In this document: positions 23,499 through 31,433 of the stretch, one piece after another
Numbering within the stretch: the first letter of the stretch is position 1
How the letters are laid out: every line of letters begins with the position of its first letter
NCBI GenBank assembly: GCA_028718125.1
Contig: JAQUMN010000019.1
Location: 1-64,000 of the forward strand
Direction of reading: 5' to 3'
DNA: 64,000 nt
Origin: Kiritimatiellia bacterium
GTDB taxonomy: Bacteria; Verrucomicrobiota; Kiritimatiellia; JAAZAB01
Translations under genes and position numbers: made by a program
Notes under the pieces: generated by a model
The model's database searches: none
Told to the model about the DNA's origin: nothing
Seen by the model: only the letters and a program-made list of their open reading frames with translations

Positions 23499-24842
23499 TT
23501 AAACCACCGCCGGCCCGTCGCGCAAATCAGGACGCCCCACCACGGACGGGATCAATCCCAACGTTACGGTCATCAATACGATCAACACCGCATAGACCAA
23601 CAACACCGCATCATAGGCGCTCAGGAATGCGCCCGCCAGGGTCCAGGATTCGGCAAAAAGCCCCAGCCGGATACCCCAGGCGCCCAGGAGCCCCGACAAC
23701 GCTGCGCCGGCCACGGTCATCGTGGTGCAGATTGAAGTCGAAAGCGATTTGCGCACCGCCGGGATCACCGCCAGCATCTCCGTCGAAAAGGCGATCGACC
23801 CCGCCGCCGCCAAACCGCCAAACATCGTATGGATCACCGCCAGCATACAGAAGGGCGGCAGGAACAGGCTGTCGCGCATTACGAACAATGCCAGGGATGC
23901 CCCATAGCCGAAATGACAAATCAGAAATATCGGCTTGGTCCCGATCCGGTCCACCGCCTTGCCCCCGAAATAATAGCCGATCACGGCCCCGATCATCGTC
24001 AGGCTGGCCAACAACATCACCGTGCTGTCCCCCATCCCCAAAACCTGTTTTTCCACCAGCCCGAACATGGTTACACACCCGCCGGTAAAAAGGGCGATGA
24101 TAAAGAGGTAGGCGCAAAACGGGAGATATCCCCGGCTCTGCAGTATGCAATCGAAATCCCGGGGCAAATCCCGGGTCGAACCCCTCGCCGGCTCCAATTC
24201 GGGAATCCGCGCAAAATAGACGCCCCAGGGCAGGATCGAAAGTCCGAGAACAATCAACACGCCAATCAGCAAGGGCAACGAGGTCTGCCGGGGCAGCAAC
24301 AGGGCAATCAGGCCGGCAAGAATCACCGCGCACACCTGCCAGGCGACGCGCAAGTTGCCGAAAAATCGCCCGCGATAAAAGGTGGGAACAATCGGATCCA
24401 GGAGGGCATACCATGGAGCCAGCTGGCCCGCCTGGCCCAACCCGAGCAGGGAAAGACCAAGGCACAACGCCCCAACCACAATCCCGGCCGGCACCACCGC
24501 GGCCAACGGAATAAAAACGAAACCAATGCCGTATAGCGTGATCCCCCACAGGGTAAGTCGCCGTTTTCCGTAGACATCTGCCAGATGGGCGCAGGGAATC
24601 AGGGCAAAGGCCAGCAAACCATTGCTCAATGACAACAGGAAAAGGATGGTCGTGCCGTTCAGTTTCAGCGCGGTCATATAGACCAGCATCAGCCCGTTAG
24701 TTAAGATTGTAACGGACAGCACTTTATAGCAGGCGCCGACGATGGCGTTGCGCATCCCTTTGCGCGACACCTCCGAAATGAATTCACCGTCAGGCTGGTC
24801 CCGCCTGTCTTCATCCTTGATTGAAGAAATCTGTATCGTCAT
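23499..24842 (-). CDS. Major facilitator superfamily transporter
   Basis: The 447-residue protein has about 12 membrane segments and the MFS loop motif after the second helix (HLADVYGKRRLTLWG, a variant of GxLaDrxGrrr). A second copy is in the C-terminal half (GGKAVDRIGTKPIFL). I start at ATG 24842, preceded by AGAGGATC; the frame stays open to 25085 only because it runs through repeat family D. The cytosolic N-terminus (SSIKDEDRRDQPDGEF) is acidic. PVC genomes often place such transporters in sugar utilisation loci, but the substrate here cannot be inferred. It is divergent from the M20 peptidase gene. Confidence 0.9.
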   Translation of the reverse strand: MTIQISSIKDEDRRDQPDGEFISEVSRKGMRNAIVGACYKVLSVTILTNGLMLVYMTALKLNGTTILFLLSLSNGLLAFALIPCAHLADVYGKRRLTLWGITLYGIGFVFIPLAAVVPAGIVVGALCLGLSLLGLGQAGQLAPWYALLDPIVPTFYRGRFFGNLRVAWQVCAVILAGLIALLLPRQTSLPLLIGVLIVLGLSILPWGVYFARIPELEPARGSTRDLPRDFDCILQSRGYLPFCAYLFIIALFTGGCVTMFGLVEKQVLGMGDSTVMLLASLTMIGAVIGYYFGGKAVDRIGTKPIFLICHFGYGASLALFVMRDSLFLPPFCMLAVIHTMFGGLAAAGSIAFSTEMLAVIPAVRKSLSTSICTTMTVAGAALSGLLGAWGIRLGLFAESWTLAGAFLSAYDAVLLVYAVLIVLMTVTLGLIPSVVGRPDLRDGPAVV

Positions 24843-24950
24843 TGATCCTCTTTTGACCGAAGCATCCCCGCCTGCATTCGCCGCCCGGTCAGCGGCTGGC
24901 GCTGGCACCGTATTCATATATAGGCAGCTTTTACACGCGTAATCCCACAC

Positions 24951-25077
24951 GGCGTCGCAGAGCTCCGCCCTCCACGATCGCGGAAACATCGCGTCATGGA
25001 GGGGCAGCTTGCCCGCTATAGTCCCGCAGTTGCCGGACGACGGCGGGAGCTCCCGCGAGACCATTCTTGACGCAGCC
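24951..25077 (-). repeat. Family D palindromic repeat, long form
   Basis: Read on the minus strand, it starts GGCTGCGTCAAGAATGGTCT, continues with GCGGGAGCTCCCGCC, and ends GGAGGGCGGAGCTCTGCGAC. It shares with the copy at 44922 an extra internal GC-rich stretch that is absent from the copies at 28508 and 43225. It fills most of the gap between the divergent transporter and peptidase genes. Confidence 0.8.
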
Positions 25078-25244
25078 TTACGCAACCCGATTGTTGTGTA
25101 AATCTTGTTATTGTAAAGCTTGAAATATAAGTTACTCTTTTCAAGCGGTATTGCGGCAAAGTTGGCGCCGGTATATAATCGTCCGCTACCATGAATGGAC
25201 GATCACGGACTGATTATCAATTCGGGAACAGTAATAAGCGCCCC

Positions 25245-26417
25245 ATGAACGCCATTGATTTAACGCGCCAGCTTGTTGCGATGCAAACCATGAATCCGCC
25301 GGGAAATGAACGCGCCTGCGCCCGGTTCCTCGGCGGCTTGCTCGAAAAATCCGGCTTTAAAACGCGGTATCTGGAATTTGCGGAAGGGCGCACGTGCCTG
25401 ATCGCCTGGACCGATGCCCACACCCGGACCGGGGGACAGGATGAAAGCCGGCCGGTTTGCTTCAGTGGCCACCTGGATACGGTGCCGCTCGGTGTAACGT
25501 CGTGGAAACGTGACCCGTTCGGCGGGTGTATCGAAGGCGACAAACTCCATGGTCTTGGCACATCCGATATGAAGGGCGGTGTGGCGGCCATGGTAGCAGC
25601 CGCCTTGCGTGCCGCCCAGACTTCACATGGCAAAGCAAACATTATGCTGATCCTGAGCGCCGGAGAAGAGGCCGGTTGTCAAGGAGCGTTCTTCCTGGCC
25701 CAGTCGGCCCACCGCCTGAGACCGGCAGGCGCCCTGGTGGTGGGCGAACCGACCTTCAACTACCCGTGCATCGCCCACAAAGGCATTATCTGGATGGATG
25801 CGGAGGCGGAAGGGGTGGCGGCGCACGCTTCCGTGCCGGATAAGGGCGTAAATGCAATTTACAAGGCCGCCCAGGCTATTCTGCGACTGCAGAAGTTTTC
25901 CTTCTCAACGCCGAACAATCCCATACTGGGCGCACCCACCCTGAATATCGGCACGATCGCCGGCGGCAACGCCATCAATATCGTGCCGGAACGCGTAATG
26001 TTTGCCGTGGATATCCGGACAATTCCGGGCCAGTCGCATGCGGCCATCTACCGCCAGATTGAAGATTGCATGGGGGATGACGCCCGGATCAGCAACCGGC
26101 GCCTGGATTGTCCGCCGGTTGCAACCGATGCCAATCACCCTTGGATTCAGGATGTATTTGGAATCATGGAGCCCATTCTGAAAGCGCGACCCGTGCCGCG
26201 CGGGATTAATTATTTTACGGATGCCTCCGCACTTGCCTCCCCCCTGGGCAACCCGCCGGTCATTATCCTTGGCCCGGGCGACCTGGCGCGGATTCACAAG
26301 CCCGACGAATATTGCCTCGTATCCAATATCGAAGCCGCCGAGGAAGCCTACTATCAGATCATGATGAAATGGGACCACCCCTGCAATAAATTCCAAAATT
26401 CAAATTCCAAGGAATGA
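25245..26417 (+). CDS. M20 family metallopeptidase (ArgE/DapE/CPG2-like)
   Basis: M20 enzymes are di-zinc deacylases or carboxypeptidases. The 390-residue protein has the metal motifs CFSGHLDTVPLG (His, bridging Asp nearby), LGTSDMKGGVAAM, LSAGEEAGCQG (catalytic Glu pair), VGEPTF and the C-terminal His in ARIHKPDEYC. The dimerisation domain lies between about residues 185 and 295. I start at ATG 25245; ATG 25191 is in frame. The last ten residues (CNKFQNSNSKE) are encoded by the left arm of a family A inverted repeat, so the natural C-terminus probably lay earlier. Substrate options include acetylornithine, succinyl-diaminopimelate and other N-acyl amino acids. Confidence 0.88.
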   Translation: MNAIDLTRQLVAMQTMNPPGNERACARFLGGLLEKSGFKTRYLEFAEGRTCLIAWTDAHTRTGGQDESRPVCFSGHLDTVPLGVTSWKRDPFGGCIEGDKLHGLGTSDMKGGVAAMVAAALRAAQTSHGKANIMLILSAGEEAGCQGAFFLAQSAHRLRPAGALVVGEPTFNYPCIAHKGIIWMDAEAEGVAAHASVPDKGVNAIYKAAQAILRLQKFSFSTPNNPILGAPTLNIGTIAGGNAINIVPERVMFAVDIRTIPGQSHAAIYRQIEDCMGDDARISNRRLDCPPVATDANHPWIQDVFGIMEPILKARPVPRGINYFTDASALASPLGNPPVIILGPGDLARIHKPDEYCLVSNIEAAEEAYYQIMMKWDHPCNKFQNSNSKE

Positions 26418-26551
26418 AAGGCAATTGTATAAATGAAGCATAAACGAAACCAACAACTACCTGACACCGAAAATCGGCAAATAATATTTCCTTTGATTTC
26501 ATTTCTTTTTTTTGAAATTTAAATTTCCTTGGAATTTGGAAGCTGGAATTT
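26388..26551. repeat. Family A inverted repeat between the M20 peptidase and lgt
   Basis: The left arm at 26388-26414 (starting AAATTCCAAAATTC) and the right arm at 26525-26551 (starting TTCCTTGGAATTTG) pair at about 23 of 27 positions. The left arm is the same sequence type as at 5121. The loop, about 110 bases, differs from the 5 kb copy. The left arm is read as the C-terminus of the M20 peptidase. Confidence 0.8.
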
Positions 26552-26568
26552 TTTAACCTTTGGGGATT

Positions 26569-27381
26569 ATGCAATCGGTATGTTTTTACATCTTTGGCCG
26601 GCCGATCTACTGGTACGGCATTATGATTGCCGCAGCCTTTTTGGCATGCATCACACACCTTTCCTTGCTGGGCCGCCGGGAAGGCCGATCCTACGCGTTC
26701 GTTTCAGATCTTGGCTTTTTGGCCATGGTGTCCGGAATCATCGGCGCGCGCATTGCGTATGTGCTGGCCAACCTCGACTACTTCAATCAAGACTTGACCC
26801 TGATTATCCGCGTGGACCAGGGCGGGCTGATTTACTATGGCGGCTTTATCGGCGCCGCCTTGGCGGCCATCATCTATGCCCGCGCCCGGCGCGTGCCGTT
26901 CCGGTCGTTTGCGGATTTCGTTATTACCGCCCTGCCGCTTGGCCAGGCCATTGGCCGGATCGGATGTTTTTTGAACGGGTGCTGTTACGGCACGCCGGGC
27001 ACGCCACCGTGGTCCGTCGTCGTGGACGGCGTGGAGCGGCACCCCACCCCGCTCTATGAAACCATTTTCTGCATGGCAATCTATGGCATCCTGCTGTGGT
27101 ATTACCGAAAACGGCCGCGAAGCGGCCGGGTATTTGCCCTCTATCTGATCCTTTATCCCATGGGCCGCTTCCTGCTTGAATTCTGGCGCGGCGACGAGCG
27201 CCTGCACTGGCTCGGAATGAACGCGGCGCAGGAACTCAGCCTGGTACTGTTGGCTGCCGGCATCCTGATCTGGTTTCTTCTGCCGGTTAAAGAGGACGAC
27301 AGACGACAGACGACGGACGGCAGACCGGAGAATACTGAAAAGGACAACGGACGACAGACACCGAAAGCGCGTAGGAGCTGA
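26569..27381 (+). CDS. lgt: Prolipoprotein diacylglyceryl transferase Lgt
   Basis: Lgt moves diacylglycerol from phosphatidylglycerol to the lipobox cysteine, the first step of lipoprotein maturation in the inner membrane. The 270-residue protein has about seven membrane segments. The family motifs are DQGGLIYYGGFIGA and GRIGCFLNGCCYG, and a C-terminal FLLEFWRGDE corresponds to the conserved Arg/Glu region. I start at ATG 26569. The last 30 residues (DDRRQTTDGRPENTEK) come from a GACGACAGAC-type short repeat tract at 27295-27360 and look like a terminal extension by repeat sequence. lspA is also in the window, and probable lipobox proteins occur at 36978 and 37854. Confidence 0.93.
   Translation: MQSVCFYIFGRPIYWYGIMIAAAFLACITHLSLLGRREGRSYAFVSDLGFLAMVSGIIGARIAYVLANLDYFNQDLTLIIRVDQGGLIYYGGFIGAALAAIIYARARRVPFRSFADFVITALPLGQAIGRIGCFLNGCCYGTPGTPPWSVVVDGVERHPTPLYETIFCMAIYGILLWYYRKRPRSGRVFALYLILYPMGRFLLEFWRGDERLHWLGMNAAQELSLVLLAAGILIWFLLPVKEDDRRQTTDGRPENTEKDNGRQTPKARRS
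27295..27360. repeat. GACGACAGAC-type short tandem repeat in the lgt 3' end
   Basis: Units related to GACGACAGAC (GACGACAGACGACAGACGAC at 27295-27314, then variants to 27360) run in tandem with an interruption. The tract is read in frame as an Arg/Gln/Asp-rich tail of Lgt. Confidence 0.55.
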
Positions 27382-27403
27382 TCCCCTGAGCTACGAGGGC
27401 CGA

Positions 27404-28384
27404 ATGCCGGAAATCGTAAAAATCAGCAATCCGAAATCCGCAATCAGCAATCGGGTCTTCATTGTCCCCGCCAACGACGCCGGGACACGGCTGGATATAT
27501 GGCTGACCCGCCAGGCAATCGCCTGCCCGGCAATCGCCTGGTCGCGCGCGCGCTTCCAGGCCCTGATCCATTCGGGGCACGTGACGGTTAACGGCCGGAT
27601 GATAAAGGAACACCACAAGATTTGCCCAGGGGATATCGTTAAGCTTGAAATTCCTTCGCCGGTTTCCACCGCGCTGATTCCGGAAGCCATCCCGCTGGAT
27701 ATCCTTTATGAGGATACCGACCTGCTTGTGATTAACAAACCCGCCGGACTGGTGGTGCATCCGGCCGCAGGCCATTCCGCCGGGACCCTGGTCAACGCGT
27801 TACTGCATCACTGCGGCAGCATGGCCGCCATCGGCGGCGAACAGCGTCCGGGGATTGTCCATCGCCTGGACCGCTACACCAGTGGGATCATGGTAGTAGC
27901 CAAGAGCGATCGAGCGTTAGCCGGACTGATGAATCAGTTTAAACAACGAACAATCCGGAAGAATTATGTCGCCCTCGTCTGGGGTCATCCGCTCCCCGAA
28001 CGGGGAACCATTGAAACACTCATCGGCCGCCACCGCGCGGACCGCAAGAAAATGTCGGCCCGGCCAAAAACAGGTCGTATGGCGATAACGCATTACGAAA
28101 TCAGCGAATGTTTCAAGGATATTTCCCTGGTCCGGATCCGGCTGGAAACCGGCCGCACCCACCAGATCCGGGTCCACATGGCGCACCGCGGCTTTTCCGT
28201 AGTGGGCGACGCACAATACGGGAGCCGCCCGGCCCGTTCCCTGCCGGTGTCCGTTGGGCGGCAGATGCTTCATGCCGAAACGCTTGCCTTCATGCACCCG
28301 GTCACGGGCAAGCCTCTCACTTTTACCGCGCCGTGGCCGGCCGATTTTAAAGCGCTTGTGACCGCCTTGCGCAAATTCATATAA
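27404..28384 (+). CDS. RluA/RluD-type pseudouridine synthase
   Basis: The enzyme isomerises uridines in 23S rRNA (or tRNA) to pseudouridine. The 326-residue protein has an N-terminal S4 RNA-binding domain (TRLDIWLTRQ...SGHVTVNGRMIKEHHKICPGDIV, about 27-85). A catalytic domain follows, with LVINKPAGLVVHPA and the active-site block HRLDRYTSGIMVVAK, where Asp156 is the nucleophile. It then has RIRLETGRTHQIRVHMAH and GRQMLHAETLAF. The overall plan matches RluD. The first 15 or so residues (EIVKISNPKSAISNR) fall in a degenerate AATCAGCAATCC repeat, so the true start may be internal. The gene lies 22 bases after lgt, likely in one operon. Confidence 0.9.
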   Translation: MPEIVKISNPKSAISNRVFIVPANDAGTRLDIWLTRQAIACPAIAWSRARFQALIHSGHVTVNGRMIKEHHKICPGDIVKLEIPSPVSTALIPEAIPLDILYEDTDLLVINKPAGLVVHPAAGHSAGTLVNALLHHCGSMAAIGGEQRPGIVHRLDRYTSGIMVVAKSDRALAGLMNQFKQRTIRKNYVALVWGHPLPERGTIETLIGRHRADRKKMSARPKTGRMAITHYEISECFKDISLVRIRLETGRTHQIRVHMAHRGFSVVGDAQYGSRPARSLPVSVGRQMLHAETLAFMHPVTGKPLTFTAPWPADFKALVTALRKFI

Positions 28385-28409
28385 GAATATAAGATTATAC
28401 GCAAGCACT

Positions 28410-28699
28410 CACCACGGATTGCGGATGGTACGGATAAGAAGAATGATTGTCATTCCCGCGGAAGCGGGAATCCAGAAAATTCTCATGCCACAGGCAGATC
28501 CGCCCAGGGCTGTGTAAAGAACGGCCTCGCGGGAGCTCGACCCTCCCTGAATGCCGATGTTTTCGCGATATGGGAGGGCGGAGCTCCGCGACGCCGTTGG
28601 TTTTGGCATGGATGACACAGCCGTGCAGATCCGCCGTGGCGGAAAAACTGGATTCCCATTTTCATGGGAACGACAGAAATCCGTGTTCCTCCGTGGTAA
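28410..28699. repeat. Nested palindromic repeats (families C, B and D one inside another)
   Basis: The outer family C arms are at 28410-28437 (ACCACGGATTGCGG...) and 28678-28699 (ending TCCTCCGTGGTA). Inside them, family B arms lie at 28449-28475 (GTCATTCCCGCGGAAGCGGG) and 28648-28674 (starting CTGGATTCCCATTTTCATGG). Inside those is a complete family D element at 28508-28622. All three pairs are concentric. No gene is present in these 290 bases, which separate the pseudouridine synthase from cardiolipin synthase. Confidence 0.75.
28508..28622 (+). repeat. Family D palindromic repeat, compact reference copy
   Basis: The 115-base element has outer ends GGCTGTGT and ACACAGCC and inner arms GCGGGAGCTCGACCCTCC and GGAGGGCGGAGCTCCGC, with about 30 bases between the inner arms. 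It encodes no convincing protein. Copies with the same order of blocks are at 24951, 43225 and 44922; partial ones are at 2761 and 60854. Confidence 0.85.
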
Positions 28700-28721
28700 A
28701 GATTTTCACAGGAAAACAATC

Positions 28722-30239
28722 ATGAGTGAATCAATTTACAATTTACTGGCGGCTGAGCCGCTCTGGTTTTGGATCGGTTTGGAGGCCGGGCTGCACATAA
28801 CCATGTTCCTGCTGGTCGTTTACAGCTGCCTGAGGACGCGCCGGGAATCCACGTCGGCCCTGCTCTGGATATTCGTTGCCTGGTCGTTCCCGTTGATCGG
28901 TCCGCTTTTATTCGTGATTTTCGGCATCAACCGCGTGCAGCATAAAGCCTGGCGCAAACAGCGAGCGGATGAAGAGTTCCTGACCGAGCGCCAGGCGCGG
29001 GAAAGCGCTTCCCTGCCGCTGGTTTACTGGCGCGCCGTCCACAAATCACTGGCGGCCGAACCGAACGCCCCCCCGGCGCAATCCCTGAATAACGCCCTGA
29101 GCGCCGTCCTTTCCGATTATCCGCTCCTGGGCGGCAACGCGATTGAGCCGCTGGTGGATGGCGATGACGCCTACCCCCGGATGCTTGATGCCATCCGCCA
29201 CGCGCGGCACCATGTCCACCTGCAAACATTCATTGTCTGGAACGATGCCGTCGGCCGCGAGTTTCTCGACCTGCTTGCGGAAAAAGCCCGCCAGGGCGTG
29301 ACCGTGAGGTTCATGTTCGACAGCTTTGGCTCGATGGGCGCGGTGCTCAGCCCGCTCTTCCTGAGATACCGCAATGTGCCTAACATGCAGATTGTCGGCT
29401 GGGCACAAACCAATATATTGAAACGCCTGGTCCAGTTCAACCTCCGCAACCACCGCAAGATAATGGTGGTGGATGGCACAAACGCCTTTATGGGCGGCAT
29501 AAATTTGCGGGACGAAAATCTGTCCCGGCCGGGTGCGCCGGCCATTCGCGATTATCATGTCGCCGTGCGCGGCCCGATCGTCCAGGAGCTCCAGTATTCC
29601 TTCCTGCGCGACTGGTATTTCATGACCGATGACGACCCCGCTATTTTGCTTCAGCAAGCGCATTTTCCACATCTGCCGGCGGTTGGTCCGGCCATGGTCC
29701 GCGTGGCTAACAGCGGCCCAACACCGGACGAGATGGAAGTGATCGCCCAGGTATTTTTCGAATGCTTGGCAGCCGCTCGGCGGCAACTGCTGCTGGTAAC
29801 CCCCTACTTTGTGCCTACGCACGACATTCTCCATGCACTGTGTTCGGCTGCCCGGCGCGGGGTGGATGTCCGCCTGATTGTTCCCCGGACGAACAATCAC
29901 CTGTATGCGGGACTGGCGGGGCAATCATTGTACGAGGACATCCTGAAGGCCGGCGTACGGATATACCTGCGGCATGCTCCCTTCATGCACGCCAAGGCCC
30001 TGATCGTGGACGATACGGTGGCCATGGTCGGCAGCGCCAACCTGGATGTGCGCAGCTTGCGGCTGAATTACGAAAGCAACCTGATCGTGTATGATCCCGG
30101 CTACATCAGCTCGCTAAAACAGATCGTGTTGAACGATCAGGCCCATAGCGACGAACTGAACCTGAACGCCTGGCAAGCCCGGCCTGCGTCTCACCGCCTC
30201 CTGGAAAACGCCTGCTACCTGTTGATGCCCATGCTGTGA
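28722..30239 (+). CDS. cls: Cardiolipin synthase (two-PLD-domain)
   Basis: Cls condenses two phosphatidylglycerols to cardiolipin at the inner membrane. The 505-residue protein has two N-terminal membrane segments (about 14-38 and 45-66) and then two phospholipase D domains. Their HKD motifs are NHRKIMVVDGTNAFMGG (about residue 242) and HAKALIVDDTVAMVGSANLD (about 422). Length and order match ClsA. I start at ATG 28722, preceded by CACAGGAAAACAAT; the open frame back to 28551 is repeat sequence. A possible 46-codon frame lies downstream, then lpxA in the opposite direction. Confidence 0.93.
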   Translation: MSESIYNLLAAEPLWFWIGLEAGLHITMFLLVVYSCLRTRRESTSALLWIFVAWSFPLIGPLLFVIFGINRVQHKAWRKQRADEEFLTERQARESASLPLVYWRAVHKSLAAEPNAPPAQSLNNALSAVLSDYPLLGGNAIEPLVDGDDAYPRMLDAIRHARHHVHLQTFIVWNDAVGREFLDLLAEKARQGVTVRFMFDSFGSMGAVLSPLFLRYRNVPNMQIVGWAQTNILKRLVQFNLRNHRKIMVVDGTNAFMGGINLRDENLSRPGAPAIRDYHVAVRGPIVQELQYSFLRDWYFMTDDDPAILLQQAHFPHLPAVGPAMVRVANSGPTPDEMEVIAQVFFECLAAARRQLLLVTPYFVPTHDILHALCSAARRGVDVRLIVPRTNNHLYAGLAGQSLYEDILKAGVRIYLRHAPFMHAKALIVDDTVAMVGSANLDVRSLRLNYESNLIVYDPGYISSLKQIVLNDQAHSDELNLNAWQARPASHRLLENACYLLMPML

Positions 30240-30269
30240 AAATTAACAACAAAAAATCAAGAAGGCCAA

Positions 30270-30410
30270 ATGTTTAAACTGACCAAAACACTGGAACCGT
30301 GTGTCGGTATCGGATATCGGTCTGTCAACGGTCCGGACTTGGACAATCTCTCCTATTCCGATCTGAACAGTTGGGTCGGCACGATTTTCTTCCGCTGGAT
30401 TGAAGGTTGA
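30270..30410 (+). CDS. Possible 46-residue peptide or gene fragment
   Basis: The frame starts at ATG 30270 after GAAGG and ends at TGA 30408. The alternating polar/hydrophobic pattern with aromatic residues (VGIGYRSVNG, SWVGTIFFRWIEG) looks like the last beta strands of an outer-membrane barrel rather than a whole protein. It could therefore be the remnant of a deleted porin-like gene. I recognise no specific family. The rest of 30240-30496 holds nothing else I can name. Confidence 0.3.
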   Translation: MFKLTKTLEPCVGIGYRSVNGPDLDNLSYSDLNSWVGTIFFRWIEG

Positions 30411-30496
30411 CAGGCCGTGTCGCCTGCAGCGACTTGCTCAAGATAAAGGGAAGCATAGGAAGACGCCGTGTCAAGCCGCCTGATGTCCTTCTTCGG

Positions 30497-31318
30497 TCAT
30501 TTGTCCGATTCCTCCTGCCCCACGTTTTTGTCCGCCTGCCCCCCAAACCGACAAATACCGCGCTTGGACTGCTCGATAAACTCACAAAATTCCAAAACTG
30601 GTGCGCTTGATGACTCGGCCCTAATTTTTGCCGTGGCCTGACTCACGTTCAGGCCGGACTGGAACAGAGTGTGAAATGCCTTTTTGATGGCCTGCCGCTC
30701 CGGCGCGGCATACCCATTCCGGCGCATGCCGATCACATTCAGGCCGGCAATATTGTTTACGGAGCTGCTGCGCACAGTGCAAAAAGGCGGCAGATCCTTG
30801 CTGATCGCGCCATTGCCGGATATCATTGTTAATTTGCCGATTCGACAAAACTGATGAACCACCGCATTGCCACTGACGATAGCGCGCTCACCCACTTCCA
30901 CATAGCCCGCCAATAAGGCGCCATTAACCAATATGACCCCATTAGCCAGCCGACAATTATGTGCCACGTGGCTATTGACCATCAGAAAGCACCCGTCGCC
31001 GACCACGGTTTCCGTCTCCGGCTTGGTTCCGCGGTGAACAGTTACGCCTTCTCGGATGACACAATTGGCGCCAATGCGGACGTAACTGACCGTTTCCGCC
31101 TTGAAGGCCAAATCCTGGGGCAAGCCGCCCATGACCGCGTTGTCATGGATCGTGCATCCTGCCCCAATAGTGGTAAAGGGAAGGATCGTCACGTGCGGAC
31201 CGATACGAGTGTTGGCGCCGATCTTAACGTCCGCGTCAATAATGCAAAAAGGGCCGACAGAAACATTGGCGCCCAGTTCGGCCTTGGAACTCACGATCGC
31301 CGTCGAATGAATATTCAT
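30497..31318 (-). CDS. lpxA: UDP-N-acetylglucosamine acyltransferase LpxA
   Basis: LpxA adds the 3-hydroxyacyl chain from acyl-ACP to UDP-GlcNAc, the first step of lipid A synthesis in the cytoplasm. The 273-residue protein is a left-handed beta helix of hexapeptide repeats (e.g. AELGANVSVGPFCIIDADVKIG) followed by an alpha-helical C-terminal domain. Family blocks are GCTIHDNAVMGGLPQDLAF, VTVHRGT, the catalytic His region VNSHVAHNCRLANG, and VIGMRRNGY. Its presence implies a lipid A containing outer membrane. It lies downstream of miaA on the same strand with a gap of about 115 bases. The C-terminal tail (GICRFGGQADKNVGQ) is slightly longer than usual. Confidence 0.94.
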   Translation of the reverse strand: MNIHSTAIVSSKAELGANVSVGPFCIIDADVKIGANTRIGPHVTILPFTTIGAGCTIHDNAVMGGLPQDLAFKAETVSYVRIGANCVIREGVTVHRGTKPETETVVGDGCFLMVNSHVAHNCRLANGVILVNGALLAGYVEVGERAIVSGNAVVHQFCRIGKLTMISGNGAISKDLPPFCTVRSSSVNNIAGLNVIGMRRNGYAAPERQAIKKAFHTLFQSGLNVSQATAKIRAESSSAPVLEFCEFIEQSKRGICRFGGQADKNVGQEESDK

Positions 31319-31433
31319 ACGTTCTTCCTGATGTCAATGATCTTTGGTTTTATGTTCAATGTTTGATGGATAGCAAGAAATAGTTTGTAGTTCCTGGTTT
31401 TTCGTTCTGCCCGCTGAACTCTGCTGCCTGGCT

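Noticed and set aside
24843-25085. N-terminal extension of the MFS transporter
   Set aside because: The extra codons are read through repeat family D, and ATG 24842 has a good ribosome site.
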